DNA of 64,000 nucleotides from Lepas anatifera (taxonomy: Eukaryota > Arthropoda > Thecostraca > Lepadidae). A program made the translations under genes and the position numbers. Below the pieces are notes generated by a model. That model saw only the letters and a list, made by a program, of their open reading frames with translations. It made no database searches and was not told the DNA's origin. Positions 1 to 10,878 of this stretch are shown in pieces (position 1 is the first letter of the stretch; each line of letters starts with the position of its first letter). The DNA lies in NCBI GenBank assembly GCA_034440635.1, contig JAOTON010002065.1:558001-622000 (forward strand), read 5' to 3'.

Positions 1-297
1 TAGGCACTGACCTTGCTTTTTTATACCAGGGTATCCACCATCTCAGTTGTTGCTAAGTAACCAAAACAGCTGCTGCGTACTCTTATTCCTGCGTACTCTT
101 ACCCGCCCTTACCGTATTTACCATCTCAGGAACAGCGCTTAACCTGAAAGCCACTACATTCTGCGATTTTGAATCATACTTGTGAGGTTTACCATGAATG
201 TTATATTCTGATTTAGCAGAAAGAGAAAGTGTACGAGTTATGACATCAGCTTAACGAAAATAACGCGTGTGTGTCACAATTTTTAATCGCTTGTATG

Positions 298-520
298 TTG
301 AACACGTGCAGGAGAGAGGGGTCTGACGTCAACGCGTAGTGAAGGGCTCCTAAGGTGTCCCCCCTGAGACGTTAAAAACCAATATGGTTAAGAACGCCAG
401 TTTTGGGGGAGTGTGCAAACGATGGTGGTATACATTATTTCCTAATTTTGTTGACCCAGGTCAATATCTTTAAGGTCAGACCAGGTCATAAATGTCAAGA
501 CGAGGTCTTGTGTCATTACA
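298..520 (-). repeat. 5'-truncated remnant of a TTAA-C element
   Basis: This intronic stretch matches the start of the element at 23069-23847: a diverged TTGA in place of TTAA, a GC-rich end, the phrase ggggtctgacgtcaacgcg, a block of Cs followed by a 'gagacgtta' core, and then gtcaatatctttaaggtca. Only about 220 bases are recognisable, so it is a degraded fragment. It lies upstream of the first visible PDE8 exon. Confidence 0.5.
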
Positions 521-642
521 TGTTTTTCTATCATATGCGTAATCTAAGACCTGCACGTGAGCCGCAATATCCATACACCTCAGCGCCTACGAAATATAGC
601 TTAACTGAAGCCTGTATAGTTTTAGCAAGTGTATTCCTCCAG

Positions 643-743
643 ACCGCTCATCTGGATGGGCATGGACATCTTCCTCAAGTTCGAAGTGCCAAACACGCTC
701 AACGTGGACATTGCCACGGTGGAGAACTGGCTGAATTTGATCG
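643..743 (+). CDS. PDE8: PDE8 exon a (first visible)
   Basis: Acceptor is ttcctccag before 643 and donor is atcg|gtaag at 744. It enters in phase 2 and leaves in phase 1. It encodes the helix reading [17 protein letters not shown] and ENWLNLI, the N-terminal subdomain of the catalytic fold. The preceding exon lies left of the window, because no other open segment before 643 fits. Confidence 0.88.
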
Positions 744-1161
744 GTAAGAGGTTTTGGGGGCTCTGTAGCGCTGCTGGGTGGGTATTTCAGCTGAGGGATA
801 TGGTGTTGACACTGGTTCCAATCGAACTGCAATAACAACGCACTTGTAGGGGGGCGGCAGGTGTCATTACTAGGACTTCTAGATGCCAACTGAAGCCTTT
901 AAGCTGCATCTCATTGGTGCTTGCAGAATGTATTAACATTAGATTATTATTAAATGCTTACATAATGCTAGCAGAACAGGTATTCACCTGTTCGTTGTGC
1001 ATATCAATGTAAGGTTAAGAAACAAAAATCCGGTGGATTGTAGCTCTAATAAAATAAGTAGTTATTGCAACGAACCATGAAAAAGAAAGTTTATGTGAAA
1101 AGAGCTTAATTCATATGAATTTTCCTCTGGTGACGTTAGATGTTTATACGGAGACGTTGAC

Positions 1162-1239
<78 letters not shown>

Positions 1240-4200
1240 TTGATTTTGTTTCCAAGAACATTGCGCAAATTTATCTTTAGTATAGGGAAATATCTAGAGC
1301 TACCACTCATTGATGCTTGGGGTCAATAACTCTCTTCACTTACCATCACTTCTCAGAGCCCTTTCAGACGCAACGCAGCCGTTAATGGCTCCCGCGCACC
1401 TGGGATAGTTTATTGCGTGTCCGCTGCTTCCATCAGAACAGTAAATCGCATATGAGTATAAACATCCATAATATGGAAGGATGTGGGGGACAAAGGGTTT
1501 TCTCGAAGGCTTCACTACTATGTGGGTAAGTGGTGAAACAACTATTTTGAACGCTTAGGGAACATGTTCCCCGTGTTCTATCCCAACTTGCATGGTCAAT
1601 GTCCAACGCGTTCTCCCCAGAGGCCAACTACCACTCGCAGAACTCCTACCACAACTCGACGCACGCCTGCGACGTGCTGCAGTGCACCGCCTACTTCCTG
1701 GAGCGGGAGCGCCTGAAGAGCGTGCTCGACCCTGTGGACGAGGCCATCTGCCTGATTGCCTCAGCTGTTCATGACGTCGACCATCCAGGAAAGAACAGGC
1801 AAGAGCAAGAGCGGAGTCTGCTGACGAGCGACCTCCACCAATTACGGAACGCAAAAAAGGGGCGGGGCAGTCACCCGTAGCGTTATCAAACGTTACACAT
1901 GGACTTTAAAAATCGTTACCTGGGAGAGGAGTGAGGGGGGGGTGTTATAATAATTTTGGGCTTATCACGACCAACTGCCAGGTCATGGCCGCCAACCTTT
2001 CCGTTGGAAGGGTTGGGAGGGGTGTTAAGTAGCACAATTTTCGTTACGTAATATTTGAGCGGCCCATAGGGTTCTGAATCCAGTTCACATGAGAGATAGT
2101 CAACAGCCTAATCGTTAAGCTCAGCCTGAGAACCAATGCCCACTGTATCATAACACTCCAGCAACTAGACTAAAACTATGTTTCTTACTCTACATGAGTG
2201 GTATATTGTGCACTTTTCATTTCTTTGTTCTTCGATTGAACGCATCATTCGACTCGCTCTCGCCGACCGGTTTTTGCAGTGCTTCTTCATTTTTTCCATA
2301 TTTGCTTGCGTACTATTGTAAACCGAATAGTTAGAGGTTAGCTTGGAGATAAACCTCTAACGGTAGAAGTTTTATAGAGACTTTTACTGCCGACAGTCAG
2401 TACATGTGTAACACACGCAACGAGCTGGCCCTGCTCTACAATGACATCACTGTGCTGGAGTCCCACCACGCCGCCTTTGCTTACAAGCTCACCCACTCCG
2501 ATGAAAGGGTCAACATCTTCAAAAGTTAGTTGGTCCTCGAGTTAGTTGTTCCTCGAGAGTGGAGGTTTTCTGTGTCAAGCTGTTTTTTGTGTGGTATGAG
2601 AGCCGACTTTTTGCTAGTACGTGAAGTTTAATTTCGAATATTTGAAGCATCAGGCAGGTATGATGTAGTTTAGCTATCTATGGCATGGCAATCAGAACGT
2701 GAATGTTGTGAACTCCTCTTCACAGCACTTTCCAGTTTAATGTTCATCGAGGACTTTACAAAGAGCCTGCCTTAGTAAACAGGTATGCTACAGTAAGGAT
2801 AGAGACCTGTAAACGCGATCGTATTTGAATCTATTTTTACGTAAAACTCTTTAAAAGTACAATATTCTGGCGCTACAGATCTGGACCAAGCCACGTACAA
2901 GCGAATGCGCCAGAGCATCATCGACATGGTGCTCGCCACGGAGATGAACAAGCATTACGAGCACCTCTCCAAGTTCGTCAACGTGTTCAGTGCTCCCTCC
3001 GTGGGTGACGAGGAGGTGAGATTCTCAGAGCGCTTCGCTTGGTCGCATCAAAACTGAAAGACAGTTGGCAGGAACTAGAACGCATATAATCTCACTTGAA
3101 TGTCATTTTCATTCAAATAACAATGTTATGATCATCCAGTGAATCTGTCACTTTGCTGATCAAAAGTGTTCTATTCCATCCCAGTCGCTCTGTGTCCGGC
3201 TGCGCGCCAGCACTAGCTTTTGCCCACATTTTAGTCCCATACTTTTGATTCGGCGTCACCTGTGCATTCGCAGCGCTCTCAGCTACACTTGAGGCGTCTT
3301 GCCTCGTCCGCAACCGTAACATCAGTCCGTTTTTAGGAGGTGGACCTCGACATGGAGAAGCTGTGCACGCCGGATAACGTGGTGCTGATCAAGCGGATGC
3401 TGATCAAGTGTGCCGACGTCTCCAACCCGCTGAGGCCTCAGAAGATGTGCGTGGAGTGGGCGAAGCGGATAGCCGAAGAGTACTTCGCACAGGTCCGTGA
3501 AATAGTTACAGAGTTTTGTGGTGCTTTGTCTGAGTGACAGAGTATACAGCTCATCCACTGCTGTGGTCTGCAAACCTGGAAAAGTCGCTGGAGAAGGAAA
3601 TGTGAACAAACTTACTCAATCCACTTACTCAAACAAGCTCAATCCATTTGCGGATAGCCAACAGCACAAGTCGATACTCGGAATGTAGCTATCCTAGAAA
3701 TGCGCCTTTAAAAGGCGCACTGATTGGACTATTCAGCTTTAGCCTGCGCTCTGCTCACGCAAAGAACTCTGATGGTATTGACCCCGAGACCAAAGTAAAG
3801 TTACATTTCACCTAATCTGCTTGCTGGTGTCATTTAAGGCTAGCTGTGATTACGAAGCTTGGGTAAGATCATTATACGTAGTTATGTGTGTGGTTCTGTA
3901 TCTGCGAGTAATATTTGCTTGCTTTTATTTGTAGGGGAGAAACAATGCTGGTAAATAACGTGATTTAGCTATTTAGCATGTTTTAGTTTGAGAACCTGAC
4001 CTAACTTAGCCGCCGTATCCGATCCGATTATTATTATGCTTCTATTCTGTATCGTTATGAGCCCAGGATATTAATGCTACATAGTAGCCTCATGTACTGC
4101 TTAGATTGAATTTATAATATTTAAGAGCTCTGCTGGTCCATCTTGAACATTCTAGATGCTTTTTCGGCGGAATTTTGCGCTTGCAAATGTCCTTTTTCTT

Positions 4201-6359
4201 CCATGAACTTATGTACTTGAACAAGCTAAGGGTAACGTGTGTCAGTATACAACCTTTTTCTCCGCCTGAAATACCTCACGGGTATATTTTTGTCACAATA
4301 GGTCCTCCAGCAATGTCATTGGAACTCAGAGCGATCCCAGAGGACCATTTTCCATCCTTTCTACTCTCTGTGCCGGGTCTGTATTTCCCCTTTACGTTTC
4401 CTGGGAGCGTTTTACTTACCGTTTGGAGGCACATGAGATATGTCCTGTCCTTTCCTTATTGTCTCTGCTGTGCTTCTCCTCTAAATTCCTGGTGGTTATG
4501 AAACATGGCTTGGTAGATCGCAGAAAGAGGCAAGCTGACGGATTTTGTTGTCTGGTATTTGTACAATTAAACGCCAGAGAGTTGGGTTTACCATCCTTCA
4601 CCAACTACCTGCGGCCCTGCCACCTCACTGACGAAGTACTATCTAACTAAATTACGCTTCCATTACGGCAATAAGTGCTAGCAAAAGGGTGCTAATCTAA
4701 GCCTTAAGCCGACGGTGATGAGGGATGCGTTGTAAGCAGCTGTTGAGCCGAGCACCGCTGGTGGTGGTGTAACAGTTGGTGGCTGTCACCAGACGGACTC
4801 GGAGAAGGAGAAGCAACTGCCGGTGGTGATGCCGATCTTCGACCGCGCCACCTGCTCCATACCCAAGTCGCAGAAGGGCTTCATCGAGTTCTTCATCAAC
4901 AATATGTTCGAGGCCTGGGACAGTAAGTGTTCTGGGAAGCTTTTTAATGTGTCGCGAATGTGACCTACTCGACCGTGCTTAACTTTCTTTGCAACCTCCC
5001 TCGGATGTATGCGCATTGCGCATATGAGCAATGGATTTGCGGATATTTTCAGGTGACTGAGGACCACTATTTGTTTGTGGTTAAAATGCGTTATGGCTCG
5101 TGTGCCCGAACGGATCCCGTTGAGGGATGTTATGGGATTTGTTAGGAAATTAGGGGATATGGGATCTAAATTTGGGTTGATTTCTTCCATCTTCTGAATG
5201 TGGGTTCATGCCGTTTGTACACGGCATCATTCATTATTCATTTTGTAACGATGGTTTTCAAAGAAGTAGATCAGACTGATTGAGAAAATGCTGACGCGGC
5301 GCACATTGGTTGTGGCATATTAGTTTGGGCAAGAGGCCATGTAATTTGGAACGGGGACCGAGTTCAGTGTTGGAAAGTTAGGTTCTCGTCCTCTTTTCCG
5401 AATGTTTAGTCGTACATAGTACATAGTCGTACATACGGGCAGTGCAAAGCTTTTGTCGTGTCGTATAGTGCTGCAACCAGTGTTGGATGCAAAGGGGGCC
5501 ATGGGGTTCAATCTTCCCCCCAAATGTCAGAGTGTCTATTGTAAATGCATAGTCGGAGGCTGATCTGAGGCAATGACGGGGGATACTCAAGCCCTATAGC
5601 CCCCCTCCCCCCCGAAATGAAGTCTTGGGAAATGAAGTCATGGGGAAAAGGACATGGGCTGCAACCTGGCGCACAATCATATAGATATATAGAAATGAAA
5701 CGTTTTCGTTTATTTGTTTATTGTGTTCAAATCATCAACGGACGTAGTGCCCAGTTACAGGTGAAGTCAATCTGATAAAAATACAAATCGTGCTGTCAAT
5801 TTTCAATCGTGCTGTTCAATGCGGCCTATTTTCCCTGATTTCGGTGCGAGTGATCTATCATTTTCTGGTATTAATTGGATGGCCAAATAGGAGGGAGCAC
5901 TTCCCATGGGAAGAAAACGGACCTGAACGAGTTTTTGGTCCATGCTGGGATTCTCTCGCGTTTTTTTCTTGATAGGTTTTTTATTTAAGGTTTTTCGCTA
6001 CCGATATTTTCATTGATCCACGCACTTGTCTTATTCCGTGTCCGTGTGTACTTCAGTACCTGTAGGCGAGTGGCACCGGCTCACCCGTTGTCACCTCTAG
6101 CCTCACTCCGCACCGTGTGGCGTCAGATCTGATCGACATCCCGGAGCTGATCGACATTCTGGAGGAGAACTATCAGTACTGGTGCGACCTGGAGCTGGCG
6201 GAGAGTCGCGCCGAGCCGGCTGCCGCCGAGGACATCGCCGAGGAGAGCATCGGCGACTCCAGTCCGGACGATGACGAGGAGGACGCGCGAGGTGGCAGCG
6301 GGCGCTCCGTGTCGGGGGTGCCCAGCCCGCCGCTGCTTCAGGTGGAGAGCGCCGACTGA
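643..6359 (+). CDS. PDE8: cAMP-specific 3',5'-cyclic phosphodiesterase, PDE8 type, catalytic C-terminal part
   Basis: Seven exons (643-743, 1621-1798, 2397-2524, 2879-3015, 3337-3492, 4793-4922, 6127-6359) join in frame into about 353 codons ending at TGA 6357-6359. The product has the class I phosphodiesterase catalytic fold. Visible residues include HNSTH (visible residues 45-49, general-acid His), HDVDHPG (85-91, metal site), [18 protein letters not shown] (metal Asp) and CSIPKSQ (invariant glutamine before the substrate-binding FI). The sequence around [15 protein letters not shown] and [10 protein letters not shown] fits PDE8 better than PDE4 or PDE7. PDE8 enzymes hydrolyse cAMP with high affinity in the cytosol. 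The upstream REC/PAS regions are outside the window. After the domain comes an acidic Ser/Asp/Glu-rich tail of about 50 residues ending in VESAD. The family assignment is secure; exact exon joins are inferred from phase and splice signals. Confidence 0.93.
1164..1240. repeat. (TA)n microsatellite
   Basis: About 38 TA dinucleotides with one interruption (acatat) near the right end, inside the intron between PDE8 exons a and b. It produces a meaningless poly-(Ile-Tyr) reading frame on the reverse strand. Confidence 0.95.
1621..1798 (+). CDS. PDE8: PDE8 exon b with HNSTH and HDVDHPG catalytic motifs
   Basis: Acceptor ttctccccag before 1621 restores GAG (Glu) across the junction. The exon carries the general-acid histidine in HNSTH and the metal-binding HD and H of HDVDHPG. 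It ends at aagaacag followed by gcaaga, a GC donor rather than GT. No GT donor nearby keeps the frame, and joining to 2397 gives the family's usual spacing up to YMCN. Confidence 0.92.
2397..2524 (+). CDS. PDE8: PDE8 exon c
   Basis: The acceptor is gccgacag before 2397, and the exon reads [17 protein letters not shown] then [14 protein letters not shown] closer AG at 2399-2400 would lose two residues against the family spacing and break the phase. The donor is aaaa|gttagt at 2525 (phase 1). The paired His in ESHH is typical of class I phosphodiesterases. Confidence 0.9.
2879..3015 (+). CDS. PDE8: PDE8 exon d
   Basis: Acceptor cgctacag before 2879, donor gag|gtgag at 3016. It encodes [22 protein letters not shown] and [12 protein letters not shown], the conserved helix pair between the metal site and the catalytic pocket. 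The exit phase is 0. Confidence 0.92.
3337..3492 (+). CDS. PDE8: PDE8 exon e with KCADVSNP metal-site motif
   Basis: Acceptor tttttag before 3337 and donor cag|gtccgt at 3493, phase 0 on both sides. It encodes [15 protein letters not shown], whose Asp is the fourth metal ligand, and the helix [13 protein letters not shown]. The sequence before it ([14 protein letters not shown]) is the variable PDE8 loop, shorter than in vertebrate PDE8. Confidence 0.93.
3493..4792 (+). other. PDE8 intron, no gene seen
   Basis: 1.3 kb between the CADVSNP exon and the glutamine-switch exon. It has several short chance reading frames but none with family similarity, and I saw no repeat shared with the rest of the window. 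Confidence 0.7.
4793..4922 (+). CDS. PDE8: PDE8 exon f with the invariant substrate glutamine
   Basis: Acceptor ctgtcaccag before 4793 and donor gaca|gtaagt at 4923 (phase 1). It encodes [17 protein letters not shown], including the glutamine that contacts the cyclic-nucleotide base, then [15 protein letters not shown]. The spacing matches PDE8 throughout. Confidence 0.93.
4923..6126 (+). other. PDE8 last intron, no gene seen
   Basis: 1.2 kb with no supported gene. It contains a run of Cs near 5600 and no recognisable mobile element. Confidence 0.65.
6127..6359 (+). CDS. PDE8: PDE8 terminal exon
   Basis: Acceptor gtggcgtcag before 6127. The join gives [22 protein letters not shown], the same length as the family's C-terminal helix. 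An acidic tail follows ([14 protein letters not shown]), then a Ser/Pro segment, and the stop is TGA at 6357-6359. The tail is low-complexity and probably disordered. Confidence 0.92.
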
Positions 6360-6780
6360 CCGGCAGCGGCAGATCGCGGGGTCTGCCAGCCTCGGTCTCG
6401 GCCCGACACCGAGCCTACGTGCCAAACTAGTGGACTGTCGGGCAACAGAAGTCCGACTGATCTTCGGGTACCTGCAGAGACGCACGCATGGGGCACTGCT
6501 GCCAGGAGCTGAGCCGATGTAGTTCCGTGGCCGGGACCTCTGACCTCACAGTGTGGACGTCTGCGCGGCCAATTCAGCACGCAACCGCATGCACAAACAC
6601 GCTCGCGCCACGTCTCCTGTACCTGTCCGCGGCGCGGCGCCACCGCCGCGACCGCCGGTCGCGCGAGAGCGGGCCTCCGCGCCACCGAGCTGGGCTCACT
6701 GGCGCGCACACCTCAGCGCACGGGCGCGGCTGGTTTGGCTGTGAAGTGGCGGCGGCGGGATAGAGGGGACGGTGCACGAT
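6360..6780 (+). other. GC-rich, CpG-rich sequence just after PDE8, probably 3' UTR
   Basis: The 420 bases after the stop stay GC-rich with many CpGs. Open frames occur on both strands but overlap and resemble nothing. The simplest reading is 3' untranslated sequence. No AATAAA lies close; the first clear one I found is near 8957. Confidence 0.4.
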
Positions 6781-8279
6781 GAGCTGGTCTCTCGTGACAT
6801 TGACCAACCCCTGCAACCTCTGACTGGAGTGCTGCTTGAGCACAATTGCGCGTGGCTGGGTGTGTAGTGGGAAAGGCGTAGATGGCGCACCGGTGCGGGC
6901 ACCGAAACAGGAGCACTCCCAGTGCAAAGATCAGCGGACTTGCCTGACCTCGGTCGGGGAACGGTATGTGTGGAACCAGATGAACAGCTCTGATGTTCAC
7001 AACGATCGGGTACTGTTGGCTTTGACTAAAATAGAGGCGAAGATTGTTTGACCGTGGTTCAGAGATAACGTGGAAGGGTTGCACTTCCAGGAACGTACTC
7101 TTGCTTTGTCGACACCATCGTTGTTGGTGACTGCTCCTGCTGGAGAATCACAGCCCCGTTTCCAGATCATTCTATGCGTGAACCTTTTTGTGAAAGTAAC
7201 AATTGGTGTTTAGGATTCTGTGTCAATAACCAGATTTTCGCCCGGGTAAAATGTACGCTACAAAACACAATTTGTCATGTTGGCGCAAGCTGGGATTCGT
7301 TAGCTCTCTGACCACGTTTTCAAATACAATGTGCCATTCAATGTAGTTACTATAGGCGGATACGTCGCTGGCCGACCTCCATTATTGGCAATAGTGTCAT
7401 AGGTCTGTGAGTCGCATGTTCGCACACCACGAATAACTAGGTCGGTGTCGGTGTGGCCATAGGCGAGTGACGCGGCTCAGAACGACTAACTCTTCCCCAG
7501 CCGTCACCTCTAACCAAGAGTGGATGGAAACGCTGGGTTCTGGCTGCTCTCTGTTGTTCTCCCGTGTTTGTTGTTAGTGATATCGTCTACGGCTGTTCCC
7601 GTTTGATGGAACGAAGAGGTCTGTAGGTACGCGTGCGCCCGCTCAATGTCTAATTCGAGGTTGACCTAACCGAGGCGAATGCGTCATTGTAAAATGGTTT
7701 GGAGTTCAAGCAGGAAGTTAGAAGGGCCCGTTTCATCGGAAATCTGGGTAGAACACTTTGTGGATCAGCATAAAAGCCAAACTTATGCGGGTAGTTATGA
7801 CGATCTGGTGCGCGCTGCTATCCGAAGAAAGTGGGCGCCTTGGATAGTGCGGGAGCCGAGCCTGAAGTTTGTAGTTACGAATCGTACACCCTGCGAAACT
7901 TGCGTCTGCACCCCAACTGACGGTGAATCTGTGAACTATGCCCAAAAGTAAGATTGGTTGTGCAAACTTGAATGGGTATTCGCAAACTGTAGGTCGGTCT
8001 GCTAGGTAGGGTGCTGTGCTGCTGCTGGGTAGCATGCTACTCGTTCTGATTTTTATGTGCTTTGTTTGTATGGCTTGGTGCCCTCTCTTGGCGTGGTCTT
8101 CCATGTGAGATCTGGTTAGATTCTACGTCAGTCATGTCTAGTTCGCGAATTGTTCAAAAGGCCAGGGGCCGTTTTTTTAAAGATGAAGTATCGGAGTAGT
8201 GAGTACGAAATGGCCAAGAAAATTAACATACAATTTAATTCATATATTCTTAATTTATCTTCCGCCACTTGCAAGTCCG
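6781..8279. other. intergenic, no gene supported
   Basis: A 90-codon open frame at 7679-7951 (+) has no recognisable motif, no splice-bounded core and no repeat partner. Nothing else stands out in this stretch. Confidence 0.5.
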
Positions 8280-8620
8280 TGGCCGCATCTATCCCGGATC
8301 CAGTCCAGATTCGGAGTTTCTGTCGAGTTCAGTCCAGGTCCAGAGTTACTCTCGGGTTCAGTTCAGACCCGGAGCTCTTGTCAGATTCAATCCAGGTCCA
8401 CAGTTCCTCTCGGATCCAGTTCAGGTCCGGAGTTCCTCTCGGATTCAGTTCAGGTCCGGAGTTCCTCTCGGATTCAGTTCAGGTCCACAGTTCCTCTCGG
8501 ATTCAGTTCAGGTCCGGAGTTCCTCTCGGATTCAGTCCAGGTCCACAGTTCCTCTCGGATCCAGTTCAGGTCCGGAGCTTCTGTCAGATCCAGTCCAGGT
8601 CCGGAGCTCCCCGACAAATC
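8280..8620. repeat. 29-bp minisatellite, about 11-12 units
   Basis: The unit begins gttcctctcggattcag and continues ttcaggtccgga. Successive units start at 8403, 8432, 8461 and 8490, exactly 29 bases apart. Variants alternate between 'ccggag' and 'ccacag' and between 'ggattc' and 'ggatcc'. Since 29 is not a multiple of 3, all three + frames are open and read the same FSSG/SRS-like peptides out of step, which is why long ORFs appear; they are not genes. Confidence 0.93.
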
Positions 8621-9123
8621 CAGGGCTATGCGTAGCAATCCACGATTAACAGTCGAAATCCGATCCATTTCTCAAATATACCATTAATTGACAAAAATCG
8701 AGGCTAAGTCGCTAATCAGATCCGATACTTCTCAAATTTTTGGACTATTTCGATTCAATCTTATCCATGGGGCGGAGCTAATCAGATATCCACCCGGATA
8801 TCTAGTTCATGATGTACTTTACTGGTTCTTCGGATTTAACTGTACATGAGGTTCTCTGTTAGTGAAAGAAATAGGTCTGCTCGTAACTATGACTTCCATT
8901 TTGCGAAAGCCTTGTTGTAAAGTGACGCTCTGCCAAATGTGTTCTCACAAATAAGTAAATAAAGGCATGGTCATAGGAGCTTGGAGGAAGTATTACTACA
9001 TCAGCTGTATACTAAAGACCTCTGAGTGTGCTGAGACGCCCAAACCCGCACCGTTATGTGTATGTTACCCCTCAAACGATGGTCTGCGAGCATTCTTCCA
9101 TTGATGTGCGCGGATGTATGTTG
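8621..9123. other. spacer between minisatellites
   Basis: No gene, RNA or shared repeat is visible. A possible polyadenylation hexamer AATAAA lies near 8957 on the + strand, but no transcript can be tied to it. Confidence 0.5.
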
Positions 9124-9430
9124 TGCGTGCCACCAGCGCCACTGCGCGTGTCTGGAGTGCGTGCTGAAAGCACCACTGCGCCTGTCTGGAGTGCGTGCCA
9201 CCTGCACCACTGCGCGTGTCTGGAGTGCGTGCCACCAGCGCCACAGTGCGTGTCTGGGGTGCGTGCCACCAGCGCCACAGTGCGTGTCTGGGGTGCGTGC
9301 CACCAGCGCCACAGTGCATGTCTGGGGTGCGTGCCATCAGCTTCACTGTGCGTGTCTGGGGTGCGTGCCATCAGCCTCACTGTGCGTGTCTGGGGTGCGT
9401 GTCGTCAGTGTGACTGTGCGCGCCGCTGGC
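9124..9430. repeat. 34-bp minisatellite, about 9 units
   Basis: The unit is ccaccagcgccacagtgcgt followed by gtctggggtgcgtg. 'gccacc' starts at 9197, 9231 and 9265, 34 bases apart. The left and right edges are diverged. 34 is not a multiple of 3, so the Cys-rich and Trp-rich frames on either strand are by-products of the repeat. Confidence 0.92.
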
Positions 9431-9678
9431 GCCACTGCGTGTTCGTACCTGCCTCTGTAAACCCGGTGCCATTGCCAGCGTTTTCTACCGTGTCCCGCTG
9501 TGACGCCAGGGCCCCCCCGGCTGGCCCGGGGGCCCCGCCCCACCCCGTTCCCTGGCATGGCCCTACTGAGCCGGGTGGATGCCTCTGTAGCAGTGGAACC
9601 ACATGTGATTATCGTTTATCGCTCTGTGGCGAAATATATATATAATTAACAATAAGGTGGTGTTGTGCTTCCTTTATC

Positions 9679-10878
9679 TTAACCTTCGCCCGGGTGGGGG
9701 TCTTTTTAGACCCCCCTCGGGTTTTTCCGAAGTGACCAAAAAACGGCGGCGCGCAGCGCCGCCAAACTTGGTCTAGCTGTTCCTTCATCATTTTTACATC
9801 TTTCCTGAAAATTTTGGCTCAAGGTCATGTCAGGTCAGGTCACCAGGCCAGGTGAAGTGACCTCACCTCAAAAAATACTTAGGACCGCATAACTAAAAGA
9901 AGGGTTAATCGATCAAGTTGAAACTCATACCACATATTGGGCCCACCAGGAGCTACAACATTTGTTCCGGGATTTTTGATATTGGTGACCTAAGGTCATG
10001 TGCAGAGCATGACCTCCCCATTGTCAATAAATGGGGAAAATCACGAAATGAGCTTTTCTCAGTAAGTATGGATGCAATCAACTTCAAACATCGGTTGCGA
10101 CTTGCTCTTAGCCCATTTCTGAAGCTGATGCCACAATTTTTGACTTGTGACCTTTAAAAGGTCACCTTAGGTCAAATAAACATTTTTGGTGTTTTTCTCT
10201 ATAAATTTTGAATAAACTAAGATAGAGCTTTTATTTTGTCACCAAAGTGTTTGTATAGTCACTGGAAGTCAAATGATATACATCATGACTATACCAGGTC
10301 AAGTTGGGTCAGAACGTTGACCTGGCTCAGGTCAAATTCTTAAATTTGACCTGGCATAGCAATATCATATATCATTCGATTTTTATTGACGAGAGGATTG
10401 CAATGGTGCATAAACTATGGCTGTATCTTGTTTGGTTTGGAAGCTATTAGCGAAAAAGTAAACGCCCTTATGCATGGGTGGCTATGGACATTCCCAAGAA
10501 TATGCCCAATATTTAGTGACCTGTAGCTCCCTAGGCTTTGACCTGACACGAAAATGAATGCCACTGTAATGAAAGCGCATCTCAAGAGCTTTCGAATGGT
10601 GTTAGAAAAATGTTTCTAGCTATCATAGCTTCTGAGATATATGAGGTTTTCTTAGTACACCTCATATTAGCGATTTTGACCTGTTTTGACCTCTGGTGAC
10701 CTTGATATTGACCTGACAAGAAAAATGACTGAAGTATTTTCGATATCATTTTCGAAGAGCTTTCGATTGCCGTTTTGCGCATTTTTCTAGCTCTCTTAGT
10801 TTTTGAGATCGTGGGGGTCTTTTTTAGCCCCCCACCAGGGCGAAGGTGGCTCGTACCCGCCACCGGGGCAAGGGTTAA
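9679..10878 (+). mobile_element. TTAA-A element, copy 1 (non-autonomous DNA transposon-like)
   Basis: A 1.2-kb element bounded by TTAA at 9679-9682 and 10875-10878. The ends are imperfect inverted repeats: CCTTCGCCCGGGTGG inside the left TTAA and CCACCGGGGCAAGGG before the right. A G/C hairpin (cggcggcgcgcagcgccgcc) follows the left end. Near-identical copies lie at 23844-25046 (inverted), 33424-34628 and 54907-56102. No transposase is encoded. TTAA boundaries recall piggyBac-type insertion, which is inference. I count about 20 AGGTCA/TGACCT hexamers inside. Confidence 0.85.

Noticed and set aside
1062..1310. frame containing poly(Ile-Tyr)
   Set aside because: It is the (TA)n microsatellite.
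1960..2030. phrase cgaccaactgccaggtcatg resembling the SINE body
   Set aside because: Similarity covers fewer than 25 bases with no tRNA-like head or tail.
7679..7951. 90-codon open frame on the + strand downstream of PDE8
   Set aside because: No recognisable domain, no splice structure, base composition like the surrounding intergenic DNA.
8150..8687. three overlapping Ser-rich frames of 126-162 codons
   Set aside because: All arise from the 29-bp minisatellite read in three phases.
8280..9430. the two short-period arrays considered as a CRISPR array
   Set aside because: The units are contiguous with no unique spacers, and this is nuclear animal DNA.
9001..9645. overlapping Cys-rich and His/Trp-rich frames
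   Set aside because: Produced by the 34-bp minisatellite on both strands.
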